DNA of 64,000 nt from Candidatus Neomicrothrix sp. UBA2974 (GCA_002348705.1 DEAU01000028.1:72586-136585); one strand, 5' to 3'. Shown: positions 8,289-17,367, counted from the first letter of the stretch. The notes: generated by a model from the letters alone, not told the origin. Numbers and translations: made by a program.

Positions 8289-9140
8289 TTATGCAGTGGG
8301 AACGGCAGTGCCTAATGGCAGCATTGGGAACCAGTCCTCGCGCAGGCGCTGGCCGTTGACCATGCCGTGCCCGTCAAATGGTGGCGAGGTACGGCCCGGC
8401 CGCTGCACGTACAGCGCTTCGTCGCCAACTACTCGGAGGGAGAAGGCTCGGCGGAGGTTGTCCGAGCCGCGTGCGCCGTGAACGGTTCGATAGTGAAAGG
8501 CCACAGCGTCGCCGGGTTCACACGCCCATTCCAGTATTTCGAAGCGGCCTGGCTCGTTATCCGGATCGGGCGCTGGTTGGAAACCGCCACGGTGGGTTGT
8601 CTGGTCGTCGCCGTAGAAACCGGAGCCGGTCGTCCAACTAACGGGGTGGACGACCTTGTCCCAGAGGTGCGAGCCGCGGATCAGCCGCAGTGTCGACTCC
8701 AGCGGGACTGGATCGAGAGGGATCCAGAAGCTAACTGTCTGGGGACCGTCGACGAAGTAGTACGGCGCGTCACAGTGCCAAGGGGTGTGGCGGGTAGAGG
8801 AAGGCTCCTTGACGAGGACGTGCTCGTGGAAAAGCTGGATTGTTTGAGAGCGCATTAACGCTGCGGCCACGTCGGCAATCCCCGAGTTAAAGGCAAAGAA
8901 CTCGTATTCCGGGATGCGATTCCAGTTGCAGTAGTCGTCCCAGAACCGACCAGCGTCGTTGCCAGTGCCATTGTCGGCGAAGAATTCGCCTGGGTCAGCC
9001 TCATTGCGGTCCACGCCGTCGCGGAGCATTTCGACCCAATCGGCGAATGCGCCAGAGAGGAAGACGGCGCCGTCAGCGGTGAATGAGTCGGCTAGGTCGG
9101 CAGCCAGGGCGACAGTTCCAGAGGCGACTGGCGAACTCAC
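8289..9140 (-). CDS. Phytanoyl-CoA dioxygenase (PhyH) family oxygenase, copy 2
   Basis: This 283-residue Fe(II)/2-oxoglutarate oxygenase has HxD in WHCDAPYYF near residue 123, the distal His in TVHGARGSDN near residue 229 and an Arg in RRAFSLR. SFWIPLDPVPLEST, the segment after the HxD that forms the DSBH core, is typical of PhyH. It reads in the same direction as the LLM oxidoreductase downstream, so the two may form a two-gene unit acting on one substrate. Specificity is unknown. Confidence 0.88.
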   Translation of the reverse strand: MSSPVASGTVALAADLADSFTADGAVFLSGAFADWVEMLRDGVDRNEADPGEFFADNGTGNDAGRFWDDYCNWNRIPEYEFFAFNSGIADVAAALMRSQTIQLFHEHVLVKEPSSTRHTPWHCDAPYYFVDGPQTVSFWIPLDPVPLESTLRLIRGSHLWDKVVHPVSWTTGSGFYGDDQTTHRGGFQPAPDPDNEPGRFEILEWACEPGDAVAFHYRTVHGARGSDNLRRAFSLRVVGDEALYVQRPGRTSPPFDGHGMVNGQRLREDWFPMLPLGTAVPTA

Positions 9141-9211
9141 AGACCGAGGCTAGGCGACTATGAACGAGACCGCTTGGTCGCTGATGGCGAGATGCTGGAT
9201 ACTTGCGGAAG

Positions 9212-9364
9212 ATGACGCTTCGGGAACTGGAACACTCTGGCGAGGGTCTAGTCGCTGTATCCCGCCGTCTCTGGGCCAACTACGAACCACACATGCAGCC
9301 CTACTTGGACCAAGCCATTGATTCGCCAGCGTCATCGAACTATTGCTTGGCTGGCGACCCGTGA
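9212..9364 (+). CDS. Small hypothetical ORF upstream of PhyH copy 3
   Basis: A 50-codon frame starts at an ATG preceded by GCGGAAG and ends with TGA at 9362-9364, four bases before the ATG at 9369 of the next PhyH gene. The predicted peptide begins MTLRELEHSGEGLVAV and contains RRLWANYEPHMQPYLDQ, with no membrane segment. Codon use is like that of its neighbours, but it is short and I recognise no family. It could be a translated leader or chance. Confidence 0.3.
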   Translation: MTLRELEHSGEGLVAVSRRLWANYEPHMQPYLDQAIDSPASSNYCLAGDP

Positions 9365-9368
9365 TCAA

Positions 9369-10238
9369 ATGGTTTCACCGATGCTGACCCCCACACAGGT
9401 TGCCGCCTTTCACCGTGACGGGGTGCTAACCGTTTCTGATGCCATAACACCTCGCCAGTTGACCGCGCTCCGGTCTGATATGGAGGCCTGGGTGGCCGAG
9501 AGCCGTTACCACGACGGACCTTGGGGTGAGACGGTCGACGGACGTCCCCGTTTCGACGTCCAGCCCGGTCATTCATCCAAACGTCCTAGTCTGCGGCGCA
9601 TCCAGGCGCCGACTGAAGTTTCGACGGCCCACCATGAGGTTGCAGTTGACAGCCCGATGGTTGACATGGTGGCTGACCTTGTTGGGCCCGATCTGAAGCT
9701 CCACCACACCAAGGTCAACGCCAAGCAGCCGGGTTCGGCAACCGAGGTCCGGTGGCATCAGGACTTTCCGTATACGCCGCACTCCAATGACTCGCTGGTC
9801 ACTGCTCTGCTAATGGTCGACGAAGTCACTGAAGAGAATGGTCCGCTGGAGATGGCGCTGGGCTCACACCGTGGACCCATCTATTCGTTGTGGCACGACG
9901 GTGCCTTTACCGGTGCGGTGGCCGACGACGTGGCGGCTGATCTGGCTGGTGACTCAGTGCTTTGCACCGGATCGGCCGGTTCGGTATGCCTTATGCATAC
10001 CCGCCTTGCCCATGCTTCATCAGCGAACCTCTCAGATCGACCGCGCACGCTTTTCATTTGTGTCTATTCGGCTGGGGACTCTTATCCGTGTGGTCCAAAT
10101 CCGGTTCCCACGGTGCACGAGGGTTTGTATGTCCGCGGGAGGGACCCACGCCGAGTCCGCGTCGAGCCTTACGAGTTGGAAGCGCCCGAGTACCCGAAGG
10201 TGGCATCGTTCTTTACACAACAGGAAGGCTTGGCCTAG
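9369..10238 (+). CDS. Phytanoyl-CoA dioxygenase (PhyH) family oxygenase, copy 3
   Basis: This protein has about 289 residues. The fold starts at LTPTQVAAFHRDGVLTV, so the start is the ATG at 9369 or at 9381 rather than an upstream TTG. HxD is in RWHQDFPYTPHSND and the distal His and Arg are in LAHASSANLSDRPRTLF, completing the Fe/2-oxoglutarate site. The C-terminal YPKVASFFTQQEG is common in a PhyH subgroup. It ends 4 nt before a class IV aminotransferase and shares its operon with an MttB-family methyltransferase, which suggests a role in amine or amino-acid-derivative catabolism. Confidence 0.88.
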   Translation: MVSPMLTPTQVAAFHRDGVLTVSDAITPRQLTALRSDMEAWVAESRYHDGPWGETVDGRPRFDVQPGHSSKRPSLRRIQAPTEVSTAHHEVAVDSPMVDMVADLVGPDLKLHHTKVNAKQPGSATEVRWHQDFPYTPHSNDSLVTALLMVDEVTEENGPLEMALGSHRGPIYSLWHDGAFTGAVADDVAADLAGDSVLCTGSAGSVCLMHTRLAHASSANLSDRPRTLFICVYSAGDSYPCGPNPVPTVHEGLYVRGRDPRRVRVEPYELEAPEYPKVASFFTQQEGLA

Positions 10239-10242
10239 GTAG

Positions 10243-11115
10243 ATGAGTGGGGAGATGCAGAAGGTCCGGACCGTGTACCTGAACGGCGCCTTCATAGAAG
10301 AGGCTGCGGCCACAGTGCCCGTCATGGACCGGGGCCTGCTGTTCGCCGATGCCGTGTACGAAGGAATCGGCGTTCTGGATGGTCGTCTTGTTGATGGGCT
10401 GAAGCACCTCGACCGTCTAGACCGGTCATTGGAATCTGTGTCGATTCCGCGTCCGATGAGTCGAGACGACATGATCACTATGCTCCGGGAACTGGTGGCT
10501 CTCGACGGCCTAGATGAAGGGTTTCTATACCTGCACGTCACCCGCGGGGTGGCTGAGCGGGACTATGTGCACGGAGGCGATCTTGTTCCAAACGTATTCG
10601 CCTTTACCCAGCCCCAGCACGGAGTATCGGCCGACAGTGAACCTGTGTTTCGCACCCTACGAACATTCCCGGATCTACGGTGGCTTCGGCGCGATATCAA
10701 GACCACCAACCTGCTTGGCCAGGTGCTGGCCAAGCAGGCGGCGTTCGATGCCGGCGACGATGAAGCCCTGTTGGTAGTTGATGGTGGGGAGGTGACCGAG
10801 GGTGGCGCCGTGAGCTTCTTCCCGGTGGTTGGTGACCGACTTTTAGTCCGGCCGTTAGGCCCTGAGATTCTTCCCGGTGTGACCCGGAGTTCGGTGCTGC
10901 CGGTGGCGGAGGCCGAAGGACTGATCGTGGAGGAGCGGACGTACACGGTTGATGAGGCCAAGGTCGCCGACGAAGCCTTCATAACCGGGGCGTCCAGCTA
11001 CGTTGAGCCGGTGGGAGCCATCGACGGCGTGCCGGTGGGTGACGGATCCGTGGGCCCTTGGGTCCGGCGGCTACGAGCCGCCTATCTGGCCGATGTTCGG
11101 ACTCGCTTGCTTTGA
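10243..11115 (+). CDS. Class IV aminotransferase (D-amino-acid / branched-chain aminotransferase type)
   Basis: This 290-residue fold-type IV PLP enzyme has YLNGAFIEEA at the N-terminus and MDRGLLFADAVYE near residue 28, as in D-alanine aminotransferases. The Schiff-base Lys is in RDIKTTNLLGQVLAKQ near residue 150, followed by GEVTEGGAVSFF, which carries the PLP-contacting Glu, and by LPGVTRSSVL. D-amino-acid aminotransferase is the closest resemblance. 4-amino-4-deoxychorismate lyase or BCAT are alternatives. It sits between a PhyH gene (4 nt) and an MttB-family gene (45 nt). Confidence 0.85.
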   Translation: MSGEMQKVRTVYLNGAFIEEAAATVPVMDRGLLFADAVYEGIGVLDGRLVDGLKHLDRLDRSLESVSIPRPMSRDDMITMLRELVALDGLDEGFLYLHVTRGVAERDYVHGGDLVPNVFAFTQPQHGVSADSEPVFRTLRTFPDLRWLRRDIKTTNLLGQVLAKQAAFDAGDDEALLVVDGGEVTEGGAVSFFPVVGDRLLVRPLGPEILPGVTRSSVLPVAEAEGLIVEERTYTVDEAKVADEAFITGASSYVEPVGAIDGVPVGDGSVGPWVRRLRAAYLADVRTRLL

Positions 11116-11160
11116 CCGGCACATTTCCGTGTTCGGGGCTCAGCCTGCGAGGCTGATGGG

Positions 11161-12702
11161 GTGAACGGCGAACGTCGACGCGGTGGACGGTCGGCACGAA
11201 CTGCATCTCGGGCCACGTTCGGAGCTGGCGTCGTCGGTGACGCGGGTGGGCAGCCCCGTCGGCGAATTCCCACATACGAACTCCTCGACGAGGCATCGTT
11301 GGTCCGGCTGGAGGCTCACGCTGACTGGATCCTCGACGAGATTGGTGTGGAGATCCGTGGGGACGAGGAGGCCTGCGAGCTGTTTCGTGACGCCGGTGCC
11401 CGGGTGGACGGTGAGCGGATCCGCTTCGACGCCGGGTTGGTCCGGAGCCTCTGTGCGTCGGCGCCGTCTGAGTTCGCCATGCACGGTCGCGATGACCGTC
11501 ACACCGTGACGGTGGGTGGCGACAGTGTGGTTTTCTCGCCAGCGTACGGCTCGCCGTTCGTGTCGGACCTAGAGGGTGGGCGTCGTTATGCGACTCTCGA
11601 GGATTTCGAAAACCTCGTGAAGCTGACCTACCTGACGCCGTGGCTCCAGCACTCGGGCGGAACGGTCTGCGAACCGGTCGATGTCCCGGTCAACAAGCGG
11701 CACCTCGACATGGTGTATGCCCATCTCCGTTGGTCGACCAAGCCGTTCATGGGCGGCGTGACGTCACCGGAGCGTGCGGAGGACTCCATTGATATGGCCC
11801 GGATCGTTTTCGGATCAGAGTTCCTCGAAACCCATTGCGTCATCCAGGGAAACATCAACGTCAACTCGCCATTGGTCTTCGATGAAGTCATGACAGGGGC
11901 GCTCAAGGCCTATGCCCGAGCCAACCAGGGCAACGTCATCTCGCCGTTCATCATTGGCGGGGCAATGGGGCCGGTTACCCAGCCTGCGCTCATCGCCCAG
12001 GCCCACGCTGAGACGATGGTTGGCGTTGCTCTCGCACAGCTAGTGCGACCCGGGTCTCCCGTCGTCTACGGCAACTTCCTGACCACCATGGACCTGAGGA
12101 GCGGAGCGCCGACCTTCGGCACTCCGGAGGCTGTGCTGTCCACCTACGCTGTCGGTCAGTTGGCTCGTCAGCTGAATTTGCCGCTCCGAGCCGGTGGCCA
12201 CTACACAGCATCGAAGGTTGCCGACGCTCAGGCCATGGTCGAGTCGGCCGACGCCATGGGGGCGGCGGTGTACGCCGGAGCCCACTTCGTCCACCAGGCG
12301 GCCGGGTGGTTGGAGGGTGGTCTCGTGACTGGGTACGAGAAGTTTGTGATGGACGTCGACCACCTTGGAATGCTGGTCCGGCGTATGCAGGGTCTAGTGG
12401 TTGACGACGACTCGCTTGCCGCCGACGGCTACCGGGAGGCTGGCCCGGGTGTCGCCCACCTCGGCACCGCCCACACGTTGGCCCACTTCGCAGAGGCCAA
12501 CTTCACTCCGGACCTGGTCGACACGGCCTCTTTTGAGAAATGGACCGAGGACGGTGCGCTGGACATGCAGCAGCGAGCTAGCACCCGGTGGAAGCAGATG
12601 CTGGCCGACTACGAGCCGCCTGACATCGACCCGGGGGTCGACGCCGAACTCCGTGCCTTCGTGGCTGATCGCAAGGAGACCGTTCCCGACGCCTGGTACT
12701 GA
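11161..12702 (+). CDS. Trimethylamine methyltransferase MttB-family protein (non-pyrrolysine), copy 1
   Basis: This 513-residue protein of the MttB superfamily is uninterrupted by any TAG, so it is a non-pyrrolysine member. Such members (for example MtgB) transfer a methyl group from quaternary amines such as glycine betaine to a corrinoid protein. Recognisable segments are EIGVEIRGDEEA near residue 60, SGGTVCEPVDVPVNKRH near residue 163, KPFMGGVTSPERAEDS and a Gly-rich C-terminal half. The GTG start is 45 nt after the aminotransferase stop. No cognate corrinoid protein lies nearby. It is clearly paralogous to the gene at 41298-42863. Confidence 0.9.
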   Translation: MNGERRRGGRSARTASRATFGAGVVGDAGGQPRRRIPTYELLDEASLVRLEAHADWILDEIGVEIRGDEEACELFRDAGARVDGERIRFDAGLVRSLCASAPSEFAMHGRDDRHTVTVGGDSVVFSPAYGSPFVSDLEGGRRYATLEDFENLVKLTYLTPWLQHSGGTVCEPVDVPVNKRHLDMVYAHLRWSTKPFMGGVTSPERAEDSIDMARIVFGSEFLETHCVIQGNINVNSPLVFDEVMTGALKAYARANQGNVISPFIIGGAMGPVTQPALIAQAHAETMVGVALAQLVRPGSPVVYGNFLTTMDLRSGAPTFGTPEAVLSTYAVGQLARQLNLPLRAGGHYTASKVADAQAMVESADAMGAAVYAGAHFVHQAAGWLEGGLVTGYEKFVMDVDHLGMLVRRMQGLVVDDDSLAADGYREAGPGVAHLGTAHTLAHFAEANFTPDLVDTASFEKWTEDGALDMQQRASTRWKQMLADYEPPDIDPGVDAELRAFVADRKETVPDAWY

Positions 12703-12730
12703 CCGACTGGCGGGCGCCGGCCCGGGTCGC

Positions 12731-13558
12731 TCAGTACTCTCGGCGTCGCGACGCGCCGTGGTAGAGCACATCGGCCAGAGCGTCGTTCGCTGCCGCCCGG
12801 ATTCGCCGCCCGTCGTCCGTCATCTCGGCGTCTGGGCGGGGTACCAGGGTGAATGAAGGGTCCACGGCCTGATCGGTTACGGCGATTACGTGGTGGTCGC
12901 CCCGCGTAGGCCGCACCTCGGCGCCCACATAGGACTGGAAGGCCACCCCGACCCGCCGGCTGTTGGTCCGGTTGGGTCGGGACCCATGAACTAGGTGCGG
13001 GTGGTGGAGCGACATCTGACCAGGACACAGTTCCACGTCCACGGCGTCATCCACGTCCACGCCATCCACGTGCTGCCCTCTGGTCAGAATGTTGTCCGGG
13101 CCATAACGGTCGATGTGGGGATAAATACCATTGAGGTGGCTGCTAGGGACCATCGCAACACAGCCGTTCTCCGATGTACTTGGCGTTAGCGCAATCCAGG
13201 CTGTCACCATGTTGGTCGAGTCGACACCCATGTATGTGGCGTCTTGGTGCCAACTCACGTAGCCGGGGCTGTCAGGTTCCTTGACGAACAGAACCGAGTT
13301 GAGCAGAGCTACTGGCCTGTCAACCACCGATGCCACGCTGTCCAAAATCCGCTCGTGGAGTGCGAGGTCGGCGAGAAAAGGCAGGGCGAGATGGGCGTTG
13401 TTTCGTTGTCCAGCATGGAGGTCTTCAGGGAATTGGGCTTCGGCGTCCTCTAGGGCGGAGAGGATCTCGGCTGCCTCGGTCTTGGACAGCACTTCGATGG
13501 GCGCCACCCAGCCATCGGAGAAATAGCGATAAACCTGTTGGTCCGTCAGTAGGGGCAC
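12731..13558 (-). CDS. Phytanoyl-CoA dioxygenase (PhyH) family oxygenase, copy 4
   Basis: This 275-residue Fe(II)/2-oxoglutarate oxygenase starts with GTG. The iron ligands are in SWHQDATYM (HxD near residue 102) and LVHGSRPNRTNSRR (distal His plus Arg near residues 195-207). After the HxD it has TAWIALTPSTSENGCVAMVPSSH, typical of ectoine-hydroxylase-like PhyH proteins. It converges on the MttB gene and is divergent from the DUF983 gene. The substrate is unknown. Confidence 0.88.
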   Translation of the reverse strand: MPLLTDQQVYRYFSDGWVAPIEVLSKTEAAEILSALEDAEAQFPEDLHAGQRNNAHLALPFLADLALHERILDSVASVVDRPVALLNSVLFVKEPDSPGYVSWHQDATYMGVDSTNMVTAWIALTPSTSENGCVAMVPSSHLNGIYPHIDRYGPDNILTRGQHVDGVDVDDAVDVELCPGQMSLHHPHLVHGSRPNRTNSRRVGVAFQSYVGAEVRPTRGDHHVIAVTDQAVDPSFTLVPRPDAEMTDDGRRIRAAANDALADVLYHGASRRREY

Positions 13559-13572
13559 ATTCGAGGACGGTA

Positions 13573-13986
13573 GTGGTCATCACCGGTACCGTCGGCCTTG
13601 TGAGGCGTTTTGAGCGGACAAGGGTGTTGGTTCGGGGATTCCTGGCTGCTTGTCCAGTTTGCGGGGGGCGTGGTCTGTTTTACCGCCCTTCGCGCTTCGG
13701 TTGGCTACATATTCGGACAGCCTGTCCGGGCTGCGGCCTGATATTTGAGCGAACCCACGGTCACTGGATTGGGGCGGTGGCAGTCAATACCGTCTTGACT
13801 ACTTCGGCGATCTTCGCTGCTCTCGTTGCCTCCTTCGTCTCAGCATGGCCCGACCCGACGGTCGCTGAGGTCTTGGTGCCTAGTATGACGATCTCTTTGG
13901 TGGCTCCGCTGGTACTCGCCCCGACCAGTCGGACGCTTTGGACAGCCATGGTCGTTCTGGTACTTCCGCCGGATCTCTCGACCTGA
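13573..13986 (+). CDS. DUF983-family membrane protein with two Cys-pair motifs
   Basis: This protein has about 137 residues from a GTG at 13573 (13600 is an alternative GTG). It contains CPVCGGRGLF and CPGCGLIFERTHGHWIGA, the hallmark of DUF983: two CPxCG zinc-ribbon-like pairs before two transmembrane segments (about residues 62-85 and 95-118). The function of the family is unknown. An upstream-extended frame overlaps the divergent PhyH gene and is not credible as coding. It stands alone between PhyH copy 4 and the ectoine hydrolase gene. Confidence 0.75.
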   Translation: MVITGTVGLVRRFERTRVLVRGFLAACPVCGGRGLFYRPSRFGWLHIRTACPGCGLIFERTHGHWIGAVAVNTVLTTSAIFAALVASFVSAWPDPTVAEVLVPSMTISLVAPLVLAPTSRTLWTAMVVLVLPPDLST

Positions 13987-14064
13987 TCTAGCCTCCCGGG
14001 GATTCCGATCCGATGGATCACACGAGCAGATTTTCGCTAGGTATTCGAAGGAGGACAGGTAGTC

Positions 14065-15249
14065 ATGCCAGACGTCGAACTTTCATTTAGTCGCGACGAA
14101 TACGCCGGTCGTCTAGCCAAAGTGCGGCGATCTATGGAGTCACGCGGTATTGAGGTACTTGTGGCCGCCGATCCGTCCAACATGTCATGGCTCACCGGCT
14201 ACGACGGTTGGTCCTTCTACACGCCTCAGGCCGTTGTGGTCGATCATGAGGGCGAGCCGTGGTGGTGGGGCCGCCGGATGGACGCCAACGGGGCCCGGCG
14301 CACCGTTTACATGGACGAAGGCCGGATTCTCGACTACTCCGATGACCACGTGATGTCGACCGAGAAGCATGCATACGGTCAGTTGGCTGGAATCCTTGAT
14401 GGGATGGGACACGGGTCGGCACGGATCGGCGTCGAACTTGACAACTACTACTACTCGGCTGCCTCTCACCAACACCTTTGCGACGGTTTGCCCGATGCCG
14501 AAGTGGTTGATGCCACGGCGCTAGTTAACTGGCAGCGAGGCATCAAATCTTCACAGGAACTCGAGTACATGCGGCGCGCGGCCCGGATTGTGGAACTTAT
14601 GCACTCCCGCATTCGCGAAGTCCTCGAACCTGGGATGCGCAAGTGCGACTTGGTGGCCGAGATCTATGCCACGGGTATATCCGGAACCAAGGAATTCGGT
14701 GGCGACTATCCGGCATTCGTCCCAATGCTTCCCACTGGCGAGGATGCATCGGCACCCCATCTGACTTGGGACGACAAACCCCTGAAGGCTGGTGAGGGTA
14801 CGTTTTTCGAGATCGCTGGCGCCCACCGCCGCTACCAGTTGCCCTTATGCCGGACGGCGTTCCTTGGCACACCACCCGACGACATGCGGCGTGCCGAGTC
14901 AGCTGTACTCGCTGCCCTTGATGCCGGCCTTGATGCTGCCCGGGCCGGTAACCGGGCCAGTGACCTGGCCCGGCGGTTCTACTCAGTGATGGAGAACGCC
15001 GGCTTTCACAAGGAGGGGCGTTGTGGTTACCCGATCGGGATCAGCTACCCACCTGACTGGGGGGAACGGACCATCTCTTTGCGAGACACTGATGACTCGG
15101 TGTTCGAACCGGGCATGACATTCCACTTCATGCCAGGCCTATGGATGGACACCTGGGGCCTAGAGATCACCGAGAGTTTCGTCGTGGTTGAGGATGGCCC
15201 TGGAGAGCCGTTAGCCGATGTGCCCCGAGCCATCTACGTGAAGAGCTGA
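14065..15249 (+). CDS. doeA: Ectoine hydrolase (M24 peptidase family, DoeA-like)
   Basis: This 394-residue creatinase/prolidase-fold protein has a creatinase N-domain (about residues 1-165) and an M24 pita-bread C-domain. Strong DoeA-like segments are DPSNMSWLTGYDGWSFY near residue 32, VNWQRGIKSSQELEYMRRAA near residue 152, GYPIGISYPPDWGER near residue 320 and TFHFMPGLWMDTWGLEITE near residue 350. DoeA opens the ectoine ring to N-acetyl-2,4-diaminobutyrate for use as carbon and nitrogen. A strong AAGGAGGA precedes the ATG. An M20 deacylase follows 3 nt later and would be a suitable next step. The closest alternative is another M24 amidohydrolase of this subfamily. Confidence 0.82.
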   Translation: MPDVELSFSRDEYAGRLAKVRRSMESRGIEVLVAADPSNMSWLTGYDGWSFYTPQAVVVDHEGEPWWWGRRMDANGARRTVYMDEGRILDYSDDHVMSTEKHAYGQLAGILDGMGHGSARIGVELDNYYYSAASHQHLCDGLPDAEVVDATALVNWQRGIKSSQELEYMRRAARIVELMHSRIREVLEPGMRKCDLVAEIYATGISGTKEFGGDYPAFVPMLPTGEDASAPHLTWDDKPLKAGEGTFFEIAGAHRRYQLPLCRTAFLGTPPDDMRRAESAVLAALDAGLDAARAGNRASDLARRFYSVMENAGFHKEGRCGYPIGISYPPDWGERTISLRDTDDSVFEPGMTFHFMPGLWMDTWGLEITESFVVVEDGPGEPLADVPRAIYVKS

Positions 15250-15252
15250 CCA

Positions 15253-16473
15253 GTGGACGACGAGATTCCGGCAATCGGGCCAACTTTGATAGCGAATGCC
15301 CTCGGCCTTCTTGACGACCTCGTGGCATACGACACGGTCGCTCTTACCCCGAATCTCGAATTGATTCATGACGTCCGCGACCGGCTCGAGACCCTTGGAG
15401 CAGATGTAGTCCTCACCCACCATGACGACGGAACGAGGGCTAATTTGTTCGCGACCATCGGGCCGGCGATCGACGGCGGGATTGTTCTCTCGGGGCATTC
15501 CGACGTCGTGCCGGTCGACCCGGCGGACTGGACCACTCCTCCGTTTCGGGCGGATCACCGTGACGGTCGGGTCTACGGTCGGGGCACGGCCGACATGAAG
15601 GGCTTCATAGCCTGCGTAATGGCGACCGTCCCAGCATACGCGGCGATGGATCTGTCGGTCCCGATTCATATAGCGCTCACTTTCGATGAGGAAGACGGAT
15701 TCCATGGGGCACCTATCCTGCTCGCCGATCTGGCCGCCCGAGGAGTGCGACCCGCTGCGGCAATCATTGGTGAGCCGACGGGGCTGCGGACTGTAGGAGC
15801 GCACAAGGGCTGTTACGAATATCGGACCACGGTGACCGGTATTAACGGTCATAGTTCCGAACCGGCAAAGGCGGTCAGCGCGGTGCACCACGCCAGCCGG
15901 TGGATCACAGGACTGCTGGGTCTAGCCGATGAACTGGTGGCCAGGGCACCTGACCTCAGCCCCTACGATCCGCCATCGACGACCATCAACGTTGGAGTGA
16001 TTGACGGCGGCCAAGGACGATGCGTGGTGGCCGACCGGTGTGTTTTCGACTGGGAAATGCGGCCCATTCAGAGTGCCGACGCGGCCTTCGTTAAGGAGCA
16101 GATGGTGGCCCGTGAGGCTGAACTGCTGGCCGAGATGCGAAGAGTGCATCCCGGGGCATCTATCGAGACCGAGACGGTTTGCGAGGTCGATGGTTTGGAG
16201 TGGCAGGAGTCCTCGCCGGCACTGGACCTAATGCATATCTTGCTGGACGGCGAGGACGGGCCCGGGGGGTTGGACGCCGACGGCACACTGCCGGTGGACG
16301 TCGTGTCCTATGGGACCGAAGCAGGTTTGTTTCAGGCATCGGGGATCCCGGCGGTGCTTTGGGGCCCCGGTGATATCGGTGTTGCTCATCGGCCTGACGA
16401 GTTTGTCGATGTAGCAGACCTCGAGGCCTGTCTGTCCTTCCTGGCCCGTCTGGGCCACCACGTCGCCGGTTGA
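15253..16473 (+). CDS. M20 family deacylase (ArgE-like acetylornithine deacetylase)
   Basis: This 406-residue zinc metallo-deacylase has LSGHSDVVPVD (metal His/Asp) near residue 80, YGRGTADMKGF near residue 112, FDEEDGFHGAP (Glu-Glu) near residue 140, GEPTGLRTV near residue 173 and a dimerisation domain with TGINGHSS near residue 198. It starts with GTG 3 nt after the ectoine hydrolase gene. N-acetyl-L-2,4-diaminobutyrate deacetylation, the step after DoeA, is therefore a reasonable inference. The Halomonas enzyme for that step (DoeB) belongs, as I recall, to a different (AstE-like) family, so this would be a non-orthologous replacement. Confidence 0.85.
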   Translation: MDDEIPAIGPTLIANALGLLDDLVAYDTVALTPNLELIHDVRDRLETLGADVVLTHHDDGTRANLFATIGPAIDGGIVLSGHSDVVPVDPADWTTPPFRADHRDGRVYGRGTADMKGFIACVMATVPAYAAMDLSVPIHIALTFDEEDGFHGAPILLADLAARGVRPAAAIIGEPTGLRTVGAHKGCYEYRTTVTGINGHSSEPAKAVSAVHHASRWITGLLGLADELVARAPDLSPYDPPSTTINVGVIDGGQGRCVVADRCVFDWEMRPIQSADAAFVKEQMVAREAELLAEMRRVHPGASIETETVCEVDGLEWQESSPALDLMHILLDGEDGPGGLDADGTLPVDVVSYGTEAGLFQASGIPAVLWGPGDIGVAHRPDEFVDVADLEACLSFLARLGHHVAG

Positions 16474-16491
16474 GGTTCTGACGGTGAGCTG

Positions 16492-17367
16492 TTGAACGCC
16501 TTGTTTGAGGCGGAGGTGGCCGAGAGGTTCGACGCCGATGGTTTCGCTCGGGTAGACCGTCTGGTCGACGACGCTGTGGTGGAGGCGCTGCGTGACCGTT
16601 TCGACCGGTTGTTCCGGGGGGAGTTTGAAACCGGTGTGACTCCCGACGAGGTGAACTGGCAGCAAGGGACCGGTGATCCGGCCCTGACCCGCCAGTTGTG
16701 CAATGGCTGGAAGGCTGATCGGTTAGTGGCGGCGGTGGTGTTGTCCTCGTCGCTCGGCGAGGCGTTAGCTCGTCTCGCTGGTTGGCCGGGAGCCCGAATT
16801 ATTCAGGACAACTTGCTTTGGAAGCCGCCTAGCGCGTTCCCGGTGGGTTTTCATCGAGACAACGCCTATCTGCCTTGGTATCGACCACAAGAGATGGCCA
16901 CCTGCTGGATTGCCCTAGACCCGGCGACGACGCTTGGAGGCACCATCGAGTTTGCCCGTGGTTCGCACCAGTGGGCTACGGGTGCCGAGCCAGCCATGGA
17001 ATTTCACGCCCCAGAAAATTACCGAGCGTCAATGGAGCAGGCGGCAATCGCTGAAGGGATTGAACCGGAGGTGGTTCCGTTAGAGGTGGCGACTGGAGGT
17101 GGCTCGTTCCACCATGGCTGGATCTGGCACGGCTCGAATGCCAATCGGTCTGATTTGCATCGACGGGCACTAGTTCTGCACTGTGCTAGCAGCGATGCAC
17201 GGTTCCACCGTCCGGGTTTCGATGACGGCAATGGACCTGTCTACACACGGTATGCCCAACCAAACGACGACTACATGGACGAGGCCCACTTCCCAATCCT
17301 CTGGCGCCAAGACGGATACCGGACCGCCGGCCTTCCTGAACCGGTGGGAGACCACTTCGTGGTCTAG
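16492..17367 (+). CDS. Phytanoyl-CoA dioxygenase (PhyH) family oxygenase, copy 5
   Basis: This 291-residue Fe(II)/2-oxoglutarate oxygenase starts with TTG 18 nt after the M20 gene, so it is likely co-transcribed. HxD is in GFHRDNAYLPWY near residue 122, the distal His in WIWHGSNANRSD near residue 212 and the Arg in HRRALVLH. Location behind an ectoine hydrolase gene makes a hydroxyectoine-related or diaminobutyrate-related substrate attractive, but the position is the only evidence. Confidence 0.87.
   Translation: MNALFEAEVAERFDADGFARVDRLVDDAVVEALRDRFDRLFRGEFETGVTPDEVNWQQGTGDPALTRQLCNGWKADRLVAAVVLSSSLGEALARLAGWPGARIIQDNLLWKPPSAFPVGFHRDNAYLPWYRPQEMATCWIALDPATTLGGTIEFARGSHQWATGAEPAMEFHAPENYRASMEQAAIAEGIEPEVVPLEVATGGGSFHHGWIWHGSNANRSDLHRRALVLHCASSDARFHRPGFDDGNGPVYTRYAQPNDDYMDEAHFPILWRQDGYRTAGLPEPVGDHFVV

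Noticed and set aside
11161..12702. Possible pyrrolysine-containing trimethylamine methyltransferase
   Set aside because: There is no in-frame TAG in this gene or its paralogue, so these are non-pyrrolysine family members.
13330..13572. N-terminal extension of the DUF983 protein
   Set aside because: It overlaps the divergent PhyH gene antisense and is Arg-rich. The DUF983 domain begins only after 13600.
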